64,000 nucleotides of DNA from Zingiber officinale (lineage: Eukaryota > Streptophyta > Magnoliopsida > Zingiberales > Zingiberaceae). Below, piece by piece: positions 23,116 to 35,374 of the stretch. Location: the NCBI RefSeq assembly GCF_018446385.1, contig NC_056003.1, positions 20,023,198 to 20,087,197 of the forward strand. The letters are read 5' to 3'. Under the pieces are notes generated by a model. That model saw nothing but the letters and a program-made list of their open reading frames with translations, was not told where the DNA came from and ran no database searches. Each line of letters opens with the position of its first letter. Positions within the stretch are counted from its first letter, which is position 1. A program made the translations under genes and the position numbers.

Positions 23116-23123
23116 TATAAATA
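23116..23123 (+). promoter_or_regulatory. TATA box of the MYB gene
   Basis: TATAAATA follows a CT-rich tract (CTCTATCTCTCTCTC) and lies 54 bases before the ATG. This implies transcription starting roughly at 23145-23155 and a very short leader. Confidence 0.6.
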
Positions 23124-23169
23124 TATTACTGAGAAAGGGAGGAGGACATCGAGCGGGAATTAGAAGCTA

Positions 23170-24468
23170 ATGGAGGAGCAGTACAACAAAAGTCTCCTCG
23201 TGTGGGACAGACGACCTCCCCTTGCAGCAGCGTCAAGTGGGCCGACGACGGAGGAGCTCCGGCGAGGGCCGTGGACTGTGGACGAAGACCTCCTCCTCGT
23301 TAACTACGTCGCCCAGCATGGCCAAGGCCGGTGGAATGCCCTCGCTCGCTCTGCAGGTATAATTTTTAATTACTCTTCCTTTGTTATCGATAACAAATAA
23401 AGAAGTGCTAGCTAGCAAACCTCACTGTTTTGAGATGGACCAGGCCTGAAACGAACCGGAAAGAGCTGCAGATTCCGATGGCTCAACTATCTCCGGCCGG
23501 ACGTTCGCCGAGGAAACATCACACCGGAGGAACAACTCATTATCGTCGAACTCCATTCTCGGTGGGGGAACAGGTAATTGAACTGATCGAGATGAAGGAG
23601 GAGACTCCTTCTTTGCAGATTGGAACGCCAATCAAACATTAAAAAAAAAAGTGAGGAATTAATTGAATGAAAAGAAATCATTTGTTTATCTTCTATAGAA
23701 GATGTTTATCGGAAAATTAAACTGTATGCAAGAGTCTGTTTCATCCAGGTAATTAAAACTACGAGTGTGATTTGATGGTTCAACCACTGCAGGTGGTCGA
23801 AGATCGCTCGCTTCCTCCCCGGAAGGACCGACAACGAGATCAAGAATTACTGGAGGACGCGGGTGCAGAAGCACGTGAAGCAGCTCCGCTGCGACGCCAG
23901 TAGCAGAGCGTTTAAGGACGCAATGCGCCGCCTGTGCATGCAGACCGCTTCTTTCGCCTCAGCTTCCACCTCCCCCGGCCTCCTCTCCAATCCTTGGACG
24001 CCGGTGACTGAGACGGCGACGACGATGGTGAACATTGCTTCTAGCTCGGAGGAGTATTACTTTTCCCCGGGGCCGCCCGGCCTCCTAGCCAATTCTTGGA
24101 CGCCGGCGACTGAGACGGGGACGACGATGGTGAACATTGCTTCTAGCTCTGAGGAGTATTACTTTTCCCCGGCGCCGCCCTCCCTCCTCGCCGATCCTTG
24201 GACTCCGGCAATTGAGACGGGCACGACGATGGTGAACGGTGCTTCTAGCTCGGAGGAGTATTACTTTTCCTCGGCGCCGCCGCTTCAGCAGCTCTCTTCG
24301 CTCGGCACCACGATCGGCCTCGAAGAGGAGATCGGCGGCGGGGACATCGAAGCCGTTCTCGGCGGCGAGGATGAGTGGACGGAGCGACACGTGGATTGCC
24401 CGAGCAATTGTGTTGGAGGGGACTGGCCGTGGAACGATTGTTTGTGGAGCGACATGCAAATCATTTAG
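23170..24468 (+). CDS. R2R3-MYB transcription factor, subgroup 20-like
   Basis: Three exons, 23170-23356, 23444-23573 and 23793-24468, with GT/AG introns at the positions usual for R2R3-MYBs, give 330 residues. An in-frame TAG lies six bases before the ATG, fixing the start. R2 (about residues 31-81) shows [28 protein letters not shown] and [15 protein letters not shown]3 shows [28 protein letters not shown] and [13 protein letters not shown]. After it, [14 protein letters not shown] and a [10 protein letters not shown]-like motif fit the MYB2/62/78/108/112/116 group (subgroup 20), known for stress, hormone and senescence responses. It would bind DNA in the nucleus. One odd residue is Phe in CRFRW, usually Leu. 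The C-terminal half holds a threefold repeat and an acidic, Trp-rich tail. Target genes cannot be told from sequence. Confidence 0.93.
23965..24270 (+). repeat. coding minisatellite in the MYB last exon, 102-bp unit
   Basis: Units 24067-24168 and 24169-24270 are exactly 102 bp and a slightly shorter first unit precedes them. Each encodes about 34 residues with a W(T)P motif, ETGTTMVN and ASSSEEYYF. Units differ by only a few bases, so the expansion is recent relative to the MYB domain, and all copies stay in frame. Confidence 0.9.
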
Positions 24469-25162
24469 ATATTTTCGTCAAACATTAATATTAATCTAGG
24501 GAAAAAAATATTTTTCCATTGATTGTTGGATAAAATTCAACAATTTTATTGGAGATATCTATCGAAGTTACATCAAATTTACTGAATTAAAAATTACAAT
24601 AGAAATGAGATTGCGAAATAGAAAAAGTTGAAGTGTGTTATATGGCTGAGCTAAGTTGAGTCGAGCTGTAGAATACTTAGCTAGTCGAGTCTGACCTAGT
24701 CAAGTGTCGAGATAGGTTGGGTGTCGAGTTGTCGAACAGGCTGAGTACTAAGTTCGACGAGTCACCAAGAGCAAACTTAATAGATGTTGAGTGGTTGTAT
24801 CGCTGGCTACCGAGTCGGTTGAGTCAAAGTGGGTCGTCGATGCTTGAGTGTCGAATCGGGAGAAAAATATACTGAGATCTGTATTTAACGTAATTTCCTT
24901 AAAATAAATTCATCTCCTCTAACTATTCTTTCAGGTCAAGTTGGATGCCTATTTAATTCCCAATATACAATGGGAAAGACCACATAGACAACCAAATACT
25001 AGTCATTCATGGTGAACCAAGTGTGTACCCGAACGCTATCACGGGAAGAGCAGTCGAGCGGAGTGCACGATAGAGACAAAGAAATGAGTAGAATGAAGGT
25101 GGAAGGATTTCAGCAATTCTGTGTTTGCTTGTTTTATTGCCCTCTGCCTAAGGTCATAACTA
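24469..25162. other. MYB downstream region, no gene recognised
   Basis: AT-rich just after the stop, with small inverted repeats (GAAAAAAATATTTTTCC near 24499; GTTGGATAAAATTCAAC near 24524) that could lie in the 3' UTR. From about 24640 to 24870 GTCGAG and GTTGAGT words recur, perhaps an eroded repeat. Confidence 0.35.
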
Positions 25163-26527
25163 TTGGTGCAATCGACCTTGAGTTAAAGTTGACCAGATTG
25201 ATCAAGTTCGAGTTGACTTGAGCTTGGATTTTGATGGTTGATCAATGTGTGACAGAAATATCAAGTAGATCAAGGTTGATCGGATACTTGAACGAAAACT
25301 TTGTGATCGGAAGTCTAATGGAAAGTTGGCAAAGGAAAAGTTTAAGTGGGTCACAATTGACTGGATATTTGATGATTGAAAGTTCTTCAGAAAGTTGGCA
25401 AGGGAAGAGTCCAAGTGGGTCATAGAGGACTGGACACTTAATGATCGAAAGTCGAATGGGAAGTTGGCAAAGGGAAAAGTCCAAGTGGATCAAAGAGAAC
25501 CAAACACATGGTAAGGAAGCCCTATAAGTTGGCCTCTTCCTTTATTCAAACAAAACTTCACAGATGACTGAATGCTAGGCAACTGAAAGTCTTAATAGGT
25601 CACAGATGATTGGATGCTGAGAAGAGGAAGACTTGGTAGGTTAAGGACAACTAGATACCAGGCAAGACACGATTTCAACATTAAAAAGCCTAAAACTTAG
25701 GTTAGCAATTGATTGATAGAAAGTGGCAATCGATTAACAAACTCTAAACTTAGAATTTCGTGTTTTCTATCAGAATCAATTGAGGCAATCGATTGGAGGC
25801 TAAGCATCTTATTCCCTATGAATAAAAGGTTTCGGAATTGATTGGAGTAATCGATTGGTAGAAGTTTCTTGAGGAATTAGAAGTCTGCTGAATCGATGGG
25901 TGAAATCGATTGAGCATTGCAGAATTGATTGGAAGCTAGAAATCAATTGGTATGACTCATCAATTAATTGGTTGGGCAAAAAAGAGTTATTCTATAGGTT
26001 TGAATGGTCAAATCTGATGTGATAATTAATTAGGGGTAAGACCAATCGATTGGGAGGCATTTGTTAGCCCGAAAGCAACCTAGAAAAGGGAGTTTTGTAG
26101 AGATTTCAAGCAGTTTGTTCTTGAGTGTCTGGAGATGAAGTACTGATGTATTTCCTACCATCTAGAGGTATTTTCAAACAACAAAAGATCAAGCAAACTA
26201 AGATTTTGATTGTAAAGTCGTTTTCAATTGTATTTTATCTTTGCATTATCTTTTCTTGTTGTATTCTTATACTCAAGCTTGTAAGAGGTTTTTCTGCCTC
26301 CGAAAGGTTTCTAAGAAGAAGAAAGTTCTTAGTGGAAGCTATGAGCCAGGAATTAGACATTTAGATTAGTCATCTCAAGGAGGTGGATATCAAGTAAAAT
26401 TAAGGTGTAGTGCATGTACATCCAAGTTGATTAAAGATTTCCGCTACGCATTCCACAACGAACACAATGCAAAGTTGAAAAGTGATCAAAGTTATTCACC
26501 CCCTCTATTTTGCATAGGTCCTAATAA
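25163..26527 (+). repeat. Copia-B LTR
   Basis: It begins near TTGGTGCAATCGACC and ends near CATAGGTCCTAATA, followed by a primer-site-like GTGGTATTAGATTGA. It carries a run of CAATCGATTG-type palindromes (about 25695-26065) and a GTAAGAGGTTTTTCTGCC block near 26280 that resembles the R region of TR-GAG LTRs. Ends are approximate and no target duplication was found. Confidence 0.65.
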
Positions 26528-29500
26528 GTGGTATTAGATTGAGATCTCTTTTCATCAGACTAATCATCAGAAGAAGCACGAACTAGAGGAAGAAGAAGAT
26601 TTTGAAAGTTTAAGCCATAAATATCAAAAAGTCAAAAGACTAATCATCAAAGGAGCTCAACTTCACAATGAAATCCTGGGATGGATTCAGATACAACATT
26701 CGGGCACCTCTACGCTTCGTAGTAGGAATCTTCAATGTTTGGAAATCAAGAATGGAGAATTTCTTGATGATAGATATAAAGAAATGGTTAACTCTAATGG
26801 AAGGATTTGAAGCTCCTTAAGACAAAAAGGGAAAACCTCTTCGAAAGAGCAAATGAACCAAGGAGCAAGTCAAGAAATCTGAGACTCATGAATAAGCTAA
26901 CTTAAATTTTAGTTAATTTATTGACTAACAATATCTTAGATACATATCAAGATGCTAAAAAATTATGGATAAAGTTAACAAAGCTTCACAAAGATCCAAT
27001 TTCAATGCAAAGTGAAAGCAAATCTAAAGAGGGAGACTCATTGTATCAAGAACTTGAGAATTTGGAGATTCAGAGGTACACACGAGGATGAAATTGAAGA
27101 AATATGCTCAACATCCAAGGATGAAATTGAAGAAACATTCACCTTAAGGATTGAGGAGGAGAGTTCATTGACATAGGAAAAAAAGAACCCTCAACTTCCA
27201 GAGCCAATGAGGAAGAATTATGTGCCACCTCTACCATTAAATAAGGTAAAACATGTTGGCTGGTCCTAGGAAGATCGTACCGGTTCCATTGTACAAAAAT
27301 TTTGTACAAGTGTCGAACCTTTTCTAACAACCTATTGTGTTCTTTAGAAATTAAATTCGGAATCGCAAAGGGAACTTAAATATTTATTTCTAAAATCGGC
27401 TCCCAGGTCAAACATGGCGAGACACTAGACCTTCTTGGGTATGAGATCATCCACCACTGCCTCGACAAAGCCTTTTATAGAAATTCAATATTTAATTTCC
27501 TAAAATAACATTAGGTTTAACCAAAAAGAACAATCGAATCACAAATTCAAAAAAAAAAACACACAAACTCGAATCACAAATTCGAAACTCTAGAATCATA
27601 TGTCTCTTGTGTTTGGAATTCATACTAAGAAAAACTAGTATGATGCGGAAAATAATTACTAGTTATACGTTTCTTTGTAAGCAAATAACCTCTTGATCTT
27701 CTACCGTATTCCTCTTCTAATCTCGGACGTTGTGCGGGAAACGATCTTCCGAGACGAGAACCACCAAGCTCCTTCTTCTCCAATCTAGATTCGGCCACCA
27801 CCAATTCTCCAAGAGATGTAGAGGTCTAGCCACCACCACCAAGCTCCAAAGAATGCTAGAAACAAAGCCTCCTTTCTCTCCTTCTTCTCCTAGCTAGAAC
27901 CGGCCACCAAGGACTCCTCTTGTGTTGATGTCGTCGGCCACAAAGGAGGAAGAGCTAGAAGTAATAGGGCCGGCCACCACCAAGGAAGAGAGGGAGGGAA
28001 ATAGAATAGAGTTGTTAGCCATGAAGGCACCCCTACCATCTATTTTATAATCCTTGGTCTTGACAAATAAGGAAATTTAAATAAAAACTTTCTTAATTCC
28101 TTTTGCCCTGAAAAGGAAAATTTAATTGATTAAAAATCAATTTCCTTTTCTTTATCTACATGGCCGGCCACCTATAAGCTCCAAACAAGGAAAGTTTTAA
28201 TATAAGAATTAAAACTTCCTAATTTGTTTCCAGAAATTTTTAATAAATATTTCTCTAATAATTTATCCCTTCATGGTTGGTTATAAAAAGAAATTTCTTT
28301 AAATTAAAATCTCTCTTTTAAAACATATGGATGATTTCCAAAAAGGAAAGTTATCTCTAAAATTTCCTTTCAATCTACAAATAAGGAAAGATATCTAATC
28401 TTTTCTTAATCTTTTGTAGAAACTTATAAAAGGAAATATTTAATTTTAAAACTCTCTTTTTAAATCATGAACATGGTTACAAAAAGGGAAAGTTTTATCA
28501 AAATTAAAATCTTCCTATCAATCTACAAATAAGGAAAGATATCGAATCTCTTCTTAATCTTTTGTAGAAAGGTATAAAAGGAAAATTTTAAATTTTAAAC
28601 TTTCTTTTAAAACCATGGAATCCATATAAGAAAAATTTTAAAATAAAAAACCTTTTATTTTGTTTAGGGCCGACCACACCATGCTTGGGCTCCAAGCATT
28701 GGTCGGCCCCTCTATTTGGCTCATCCTTTTTTCTTTGGCCAACCCAAGCTTGGGTTCCAAGCTTGCTTGGCCGACCCCATTAGGATGGGTAAGAAGGTGG
28801 GTAAGGGTGGGTATAATACTTTATAAATAAGAGGCTACGATAGGGACCGAGAGGAGGAATTGGTTTTGGTCTCCCGATGAAATTAGGCTTCCCGTGTTCG
28901 CCCCGAACACTCAACTTAATTTCATCAATAATAATTCATACCACTAAAGAATTATTATTGAACTACCGCACCAATCCCAAATTATATTTTGGGCTCCTTC
29001 TTATTATGAGTGTGTTAGTTTCCCTGTGTTTAAGATGTCGGATGTCCACTAATTAATTGAGTTACTGACAACTCATTTTAATTAATATCTCAGTCCAAGA
29101 GTAGTACCACTCAACCTTATCGTCATGTCGGACTAAGTCCACCTGCATGGTTTAACATGACAATCCTTATGAGCTCCTCTTAGGGACATTATTAACCTAG
29201 ATTACTAGGACACAGTTTCCTTCTATAATCAACAACACACACTATAAGTAATATCATTTCCCAACTTATCGGACCTTTTGATTTATCGAGCTAAATCTCA
29301 CCCTTTGACAAGTCAAAGAAATAAATACTAAATATATGTGCTTATTATTATAATAGGATTAAGAGCACACACTTCCATAATAACTAAGGTCTTGTTCTTT
29401 TATTAAGTCAGTATAAAAAGAACTTACCTTAAATGGTCCTACTCAATACACTTAGAGTGTACTAGTGTAATTTATTAGTTAAGATAAACTAATACCTAAT

Positions 29501-30540
29501 TATACTACAACTATTTCAACGATTTGTTCCTTTCCATCTTGGTCGTGAGCAACTGTTTATAATTTATAAAGAACTGATAACATGATCTTCTGTGAGTGAC
29601 ACCACTCACCATGTTATCTACAATATAAATTAATTGAACAACTACACTTAGCAAATAAATGTAGACATATGACCAATGTGATTCTAAAATAGATGTTTAC
29701 GAAAAGCTAGACTTTTAGTATACACTCTAACAAAACAAACTCAATTCATAAAGATAATCATCATGTAATATGCTTTGAGTGTAGAGAAAAAGGATACTGT
29801 AAGAGCAACTATTCTAAATTGATGAAGAAGAAGGTTTGAGTATCACCTAATGTGAGGGAGAAGTCAAAGGAGGTTGGAACCTTGATACGAAAGGGCAAAA
29901 AACACATTGTGTGTTTCTTGTGCTATCAAAAAGGACATTATCAAAATCAATGTCAATAGAGGAGGTCTTTAAGTAGAACAAGGGAGGAAGCTCAAATAAA
30001 AAAATGAGCTTCTAAGAACAAAACTAAGGTACTATTAGTTAATGATATTTCTTTATATCATGATAACAAATATGTTAGAAATAAATTTTATAATTTTAGT
30101 GCTTATTATCATGAAAATAGAAAGCATGATAATTCTAAGAAAAATTACAAATCATATTATGCTATAACAACCTCACCTAAGGATAGGAAGGATCTAGATA
30201 AAACTCCTAAGAAGACTAGATACATGCCTAGAAAAATAAATGTCCAAGTTAATAATGAGAAAATCAAAGTTTGAGGATTTAAGGATTGAGAATCAAGTTT
30301 TGAGGTCAAGACTTGATAAAATAGAGAAGACTCTAGATGTTAAAGGGTCTAAGAAACAAAACCTAGGTTTAGGAAGACTAGAGTCATCTATGGACAAGCA
30401 AATCTAAGTCCAAGGAAAGCATAACTTCATACCATATAGTTCTATATAGCTATAGAACTAATCCTAAGTTTAGGAATTAAGTTAAGGTTACAAGGGAAGT
30501 CATCCCTAGTATTGACCTTGAGGAGATTTACAAGATTAAG
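26528..30540 (+). pseudogene. Copia-B gag remnant, split by a solo LTR
   Basis: The first part (about 26668-27253) has a UBN2-like start (WDGFRYNIRAPLRF ... FNVWKSRMENFLM) with several stops. The second part (29733-30540) has two decayed zinc knuckles (CFECREKGYCKSNY, then CFLCYQKGHYQNQC) and a Lys-rich tail with PRKINVQVNNEK. The same order of two knuckles and tail occurs at 52031-53105, so both belong to one family. The Copia-C solo LTR at 27254-29732 separates the halves. No pol follows. Confidence 0.7.
27254..29732 (-). mobile_element. Copia-C solo LTR (minus strand) in Copia-B gag
   Basis: A 2479-bp insert starts TGTTGG and ends CTAACA on the plus strand, with the perfect target duplication AAACA (27249-27253 and 29733-29737). 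It is colinear with the solo LTR at 10856-13250, including the ACAAAAATTTTGTACAA block near the start and AGAGGCTACGATAGGGACC in the middle. It includes a local triplication of AAT-rich units ending CAATCTACAAATAAGGAAAG (near 28370, 28510) not matched in the other copy. No internal sequence. Confidence 0.9.
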
Positions 30541-30549
30541 GCTTCTAAG

Positions 30550-31380
30550 TGTAGGATCGAGACGTGCTAGAGGGTGGGATGAGGGGGGGGGGGGGGGGGG
30601 GTTGAAGAGCACTCATGACTTTTTCATGTTTCTCAGAAAACAGAGAATAACACGTAATGAAAATAAAGAGATAAACAAAACAATGACACAAGTTGGTTTT
30701 ACTTGGTTTAGAGCCTGTGTCGACTCCTACTCCAAGGCTCACACTCATTGAGTGTTTACTTTGGGCAATTCATTATCAATCCATCAAATTACAAAGACAA
30801 GTACAATTAATTACAATGGAATATATTAAGTGCTATAACAGAAAACTATACCGACGACTTTAGAGAGTTGTCGATGGGAGCTTTCGGTCATCTGAGCAGT
30901 ATTACGACTTTGTGGACTTGTTTTTGGAGTAGCGCACAATCAAGAGATTGTAAGAATTCATTGTGTTGAGCATCTGGTTGAGGAGTCCTTTTATGGGCTG
31001 TTGAAGGTGCCTTCAACTCCAATGAAGGCACCTCCAGCTAGTATAGTTATCCCAAAATGCTTGGTGTCCATAACCTCCACTGTATGCATTGTTTATCCAC
31101 CCAAAGGCACCTTTAGCTCATGGAAGGCACCTTCTATCCAACATCCAAGGTGCCTTCAAGCGCCTGGAAGGCACCTCCAACAGTCCTAGAGGCGCCTCGA
31201 ACACTGTTTCTCCAAGCTTTTCTTTGTGCATCTCACTTCTTGCAAGATATATTAGTCCAAATACAAAGTATACTCAACAAGACAAAGTTAGCACAATAAA
31301 ATATGAATAATAATTTATTCGATAGTCTTTGGATTGTTCGGTTCTGACTTTTGGATTTCCCAGAAACCCTAGGTCAAACT
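30550..31380 (-). repeat. Copia-E LTR, minus strand, truncated
   Basis: It starts TGTAGGATCGAGACG (plus strand) after the gag tail. It contains GTTTTACTTGGTTTAGAGCC and GACTCCTACTCCAAGGC, a block I recall from plant copia LTRs, then an array of AAGGCACCTT/GGTGCCTT words (31001-31202) next to a minus-strand TATA-like CATAAAAGGAC (30985-30995). TR-GAG copy 2 is inserted at 31380/31381; the rest is not seen beyond it. Confidence 0.6.
30583..30601 (+). repeat. run of 19 G
   Basis: A pure G homopolymer inside the Copia-E LTR end. It is prone to length error in sequencing. Confidence 0.9.
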
Positions 31381-32293
31381 TGTTGGAACCCCAAGGTGTT
31401 TTGATGTGACCAAACAAGTTATGTTAGGTCCTATTTGGTTTAACCCTTGTATCTAAGTGTGCAAGAGCTTAGGAGAACAGGAAGTCGAGCGGAAGACGTG
31501 GCTAGCGAGAAGGATAGCACGGGGAGAGAGCCGACGGGCTCGGTGTGCCCGAGGGATGAGGTGCCGCAGAAGAGTACACCGGTGGAAAAGAAGAACGTAC
31601 ACGACGTTCAAGAGACAAGAACCCGAGGAGGAAGGCTGCTCGAGGAGAAGGCCGGAAGTTGGGTTCGGGTGAGCCTTATTCCGGATGGCCAAGATCACCC
31701 AAGCTAGCAGAGCCGGAGCAGAAGACCCGGACCGAGAGGAGCTGAACTGGAGAAGAGAACCCAGATGAAAAAAGTCAACCGGAGTTAACTTTGGGGGTTC
31801 GGGCGCCTGAAACCATTCCGGGTGCCCAGGATAGTCCGGGGCGCCCAGAACCCTTCTGGGCGCCCAGACCGAGTTTTTATCCACATCGCGGTCAAACCAT
31901 GATCCGTTTGAAAGGGATAAAATCCCCCCTCGGGCGGCCGGAACCCTTCCAGGCGTCCCGAATAGTGCTATAAATATAGCACTGATTTTCACAATTAAAT
32001 CAATTCTCCTGTAATCCAATTCTCTATGCTATACTTTTCTGTCTATGCTATTAACGCTGTAAGAGGCTACTCCGCCCAAAGGAGATCTTCAGATAGTGCG
32101 TCATATTCTCCTTGGATTAGCAATCTTCTGATTGCAAACCAAGTAACTCCTTTGTGTTTGTTTCCTTTTAATTAGTCTCTTTGCATTTTATTTACAAGTG
32201 TTCTTTATTTAGTTATAAGCCAAGAAAGGGTTGGTTTATTCTTTTCATGGCAATTCACCCCTCCCCTCTTGCCGGCCTCCAAAGGGACCAACA
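31381..32293 (+). repeat. TR-GAG copy 2 5' LTR
   Basis: A 913-bp LTR starting TGTTGGAACC and ending GACCAACA. It has GGGCGCC-type words at about 31800-31960 and the TATA palindrome with one arm mismatch. Confidence 0.88.
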
Positions 32294-32353
32294 AGTGGTA
32301 TCAGAGTGAGGTTGCTTTAGAAGGACTAACCGCTGACCGAAGCAAAGGAACCA

Positions 32354-33802
32354 ATGGTCAGACCAAGCATCGTTCCACCAAAATTCGAGGGAGATTTCAC
32401 ACATTGGAAATGTCGTATGGAGGTATTTCTGAAAATCGATTTCGAAATTCATTTAATAATAAAATATGGTTTTGTAGCTCCGATGAATCAAAACGGAGAA
32501 GAAAAAGAAGAAAGTCTTTGGACGAAGAAGGAGCAAAATGATTCCGTAGCGAATAACCGAGCGAAGTATCACTTGCTGAGCGTGCTGCCATCTCAAGAAG
32601 TCAACCGCATCAGAAGTTATTCGCCGGCCAAAGAACTCTAGGAAAAATTCCTGGAACTCCATGAAGGCACATCCGAAGCCAAGCTCACAAGAAAAGATAT
32701 ATTTCGGAACAAACTGACGAACATTCGTCTGGAAAGAGGTGAGAAAGTAGATGATCTACACACAAAGGTAAAAGAGTTAATTACCGGACTCGAGAACCTC
32801 GGTGAAACGGTAACCAACCGGTACACCATACATTACGCACTCAACGCCTTTCCCAGAACTCCGGAATGGACCTCGATAATCGACACCTACTACATTTCAA
32901 AAGACCTGGAGGTAAGTACCCTAGAGGAATTATTTTCTACTCTTGAATTACATGAAACCAGATGTGCAGGGACAACAAAGGAATCAAGCCAGATTATGGA
33001 GCTAAATGCAACCAAGAAGAATGAACCAGAGTTAGACTCAGAAGAAGATCAAGAAGTGTATATGGTAAGGAATTTTAAAAAATTCTTTTGATATAATAAA
33101 TTTAAAGAAATGCAGAATAAGAAGAATCTGAGAAATAGAAGAAGGGTTCATTGCTACCAGTATCAAAAGGAAGGACACTTAAAAGAGGATTGCCGAGAAC
33201 TCAAGAAAGATAAAGTCAAGATACCCAAGAAGCACAAGAATCTAAAAGCTACTTGGGATGACACTTCATCATCTGAATCTGAAATAGAAGAATATGCTGG
33301 ACTAGCATTGATGGTGAGCTATGAAAGGCAAAGTACATCGGAACCCAGCATCGATGAAAGGGGAGCGACTTCAGATGAATGCAACGAAACAGGGAGAGAG
33401 TCAGGCTTCAAGTTTGATATGGTAAGTGAGGTATGCCTCTTACCTCCTGATCAGCTTTATTTTGGAATTAAATCTATGGAAAAATCCATGTTCAAGTTAA
33501 AAAGTAAAAATACCAAATTAAAAAATGAAATTTTAGAAATAAAAAGAATTTTGACAAAATCTTGTCTAATAGAGGACTTTGAAAAAGTAAAACTTGAAAA
33601 TGATAAATTAAAAGAAGAAATAAAAAATTTGAAAAATTCGGTTTGTTCAAGTATTTCTTCTTTTAGAAATTATAGAGGATTAAACTGGTACTATAGGTTT
33701 CACAAAAGCCAAATCAGAAAAATATCAAAGGCTTATATTCCTAAAAAATACCTAATTAACCCTATAGGAAGGAACCTCTATGGGTTCCAAAAACCTATTT
33801 AA
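32354..33802 (+). pseudogene. TR-GAG copy 2 gag, single frame with two stops
   Basis: One frame of 483 codons from ATG to TAA is broken only by TAG at 32639-32641 and TGA near 33089. It starts MVRPSIVPPKFEGDF, has the UBN2-like capsid region and a knuckle in which the first cysteine pair is damaged (CYQYQKEGHLKEDC). An acidic segment, a Lys-rich coiled-coil-like segment (KLKSKNTKLKNEILEIKRI) and a conserved C-terminal segment (RGLNWYYRFHKSQI ... NPIGRNLYG) follow. The same C-terminal segment in copy 1 shows it is part of the family's protein. No protease, integrase or RT follows. Confidence 0.88.
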
Positions 33803-34478
33803 TTTAAATTTAAAATTAGACTTAGCATTTTTAGCAAGAAAATTAAACATTTAATTTCTTTATAAGGCTTTGTCTAGAAAGTGATTGTTGCTCCAATAAC
33901 CAAGAAGGCCTAGGCCACTACCTGGAAGCCAAGTATTGAAATGAAAAGTTTAATAGAGTAACTGAAAAAACATTAATTTGAAATGCTTTAAAGGGTTACT
34001 CAATTTGTGTTAGGCAATTCTCAAAAATATTTATGTTTGTAAAAACATAGAGAAATTTTCTCATTTTTTTAAAATTATCTTTAACTCAGAATTTTTTTTT
34101 CTTAGAAACATTTTTCAACTGTTATCACTTATTAAAATTTCTTCTAAAAGTTTCACTTAGAAAAATTCAATATTATTTCTATTAAAATATGTTATTCTGT
34201 TGCACAAAATGTTATGTTTAACTTAGAAAATTAAATTTCTTTTTTTAACACTTAAAATTCTTTTTAAAATTTTTTAATTAACCTTAGACTTGTTAAAGAA
34301 CCCCATATTTTTTTTATGTGATCAAAAGGGGAGAAGAATGTTAAGCCTAGGGGGAGATGTATTCAAAATTTTTCATTGAAAAATATTAATTACACTTATT
34401 TGTAAAATTATTTATTTATACATTATGTTTGTTTTACCCTAGCTTAACTTGGGTTGCTCACATCAAAAAGGGAGAGAT

Positions 34479-35374
34479 TGTTGGAACCTCAAGGTGTTTT
34501 GATGTGATCAAACAAGTTAAGTTAGGTCCTGTTTGGTTAAACCCTTGTGTCTAAGTGTGCAGGAGCTTAGGAGCACAGGAAGTCGAGCGGAAGATGCGGC
34601 TAGCGATAAGGACGACACGGGGAGAGAGCCAACGGGCTTAGTGCGTCTGAGGGACGAGGTGTCGTGGAAGAGTACACTGGTGGACGATAAGAATGTACGC
34701 GACGTTCGAGGACGAGAAACCAGGGATGAAGGTTGCTCGTGGAGAAGGCCGGAAGTTGAGTTGGGGTGAGCCCTATTCTGGATGGCCAAGATCATCCAAG
34801 CTAGTGGAGTCGGAGTGGAAGACCCAGATCGAGGCGAGCTGAACTAGAGTAGAGGTCCCGGACAGAAAAAGTCAACTGGAGTTGACTTTGGGGGTTCGGG
34901 CGCCAAGAACCATTTCGAGCACTTAGAACAGTCCGGGGCGCCCGCAACCCTTCCGGGTGCTCGGATCGAGTTTTTATCCAGATCACAATCAAACCGTGAT
35001 CCGTACAAAAGGGATAAAATTTTATCTTCCCAGGGTGCCCAGAACCCTTCCAGGCGCCCCGAACAGTGCTATAAATATAGCACTGATTTTTATAGTTAAA
35101 TCAATTCACTTGTAATCCAATTCTCTGTGCAATACTTTTCTATCTGTGCTGTTAACGCTGTAAGAGGCTACTACGCCCGAAGGAGATCTTCAGATAGTAC
35201 GCCATATTCTCCTTCGATTAACAATCTTCTAATTGCAAACCAAGTAACTTCTTTGTGTTTGCTTTCTTTTAATTAGTCTCTTTGCTTTTTATTTACAAGT
35301 ATTCTTTATTTAGTTAAAAACCGAGAAAGGGTTGGTTTATTTTTTTTCAGGGCAATTCACCCCTCCCCTCTTAT
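34479..35374 (+). repeat. TR-GAG copy 2 3' LTR, end truncated
   Basis: It starts TGTTGGAACCTC after a purine-rich tract and runs to CCCCTCCCCTCTT, where the Copia-C LTR begins. The missing end would read GCCGGCCTCC and so on, as in the other three LTRs. Confidence 0.85.

Larger units (their letters stand above)
31381..35374 (+). mobile_element. TR-GAG copy 2, 3' end cut
   Basis: Same layout as copy 1: 5' LTR 31381-32293, primer site TGGTATCAGAGTG at 32296-32308, gag-only frame, AT-rich region, polypurine tract (about 34466-34478), and 3' LTR from 34479. The last about 23 bases of the 3' LTR are missing because a Copia-C 5' LTR starts at 35375. The left flank AAACT could be the target duplication, but its partner is not seen. 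TATA palindromes lie at 31963-31984 and 35064-35085. Confidence 0.88.

Noticed and set aside
24085-24459. Minus-strand frame of 124 codons under the MYB last exon
   Set aside because: It is a shadow of the GC-rich coding strand with Arg-rich translation, and the plus-strand MYB explains the region.
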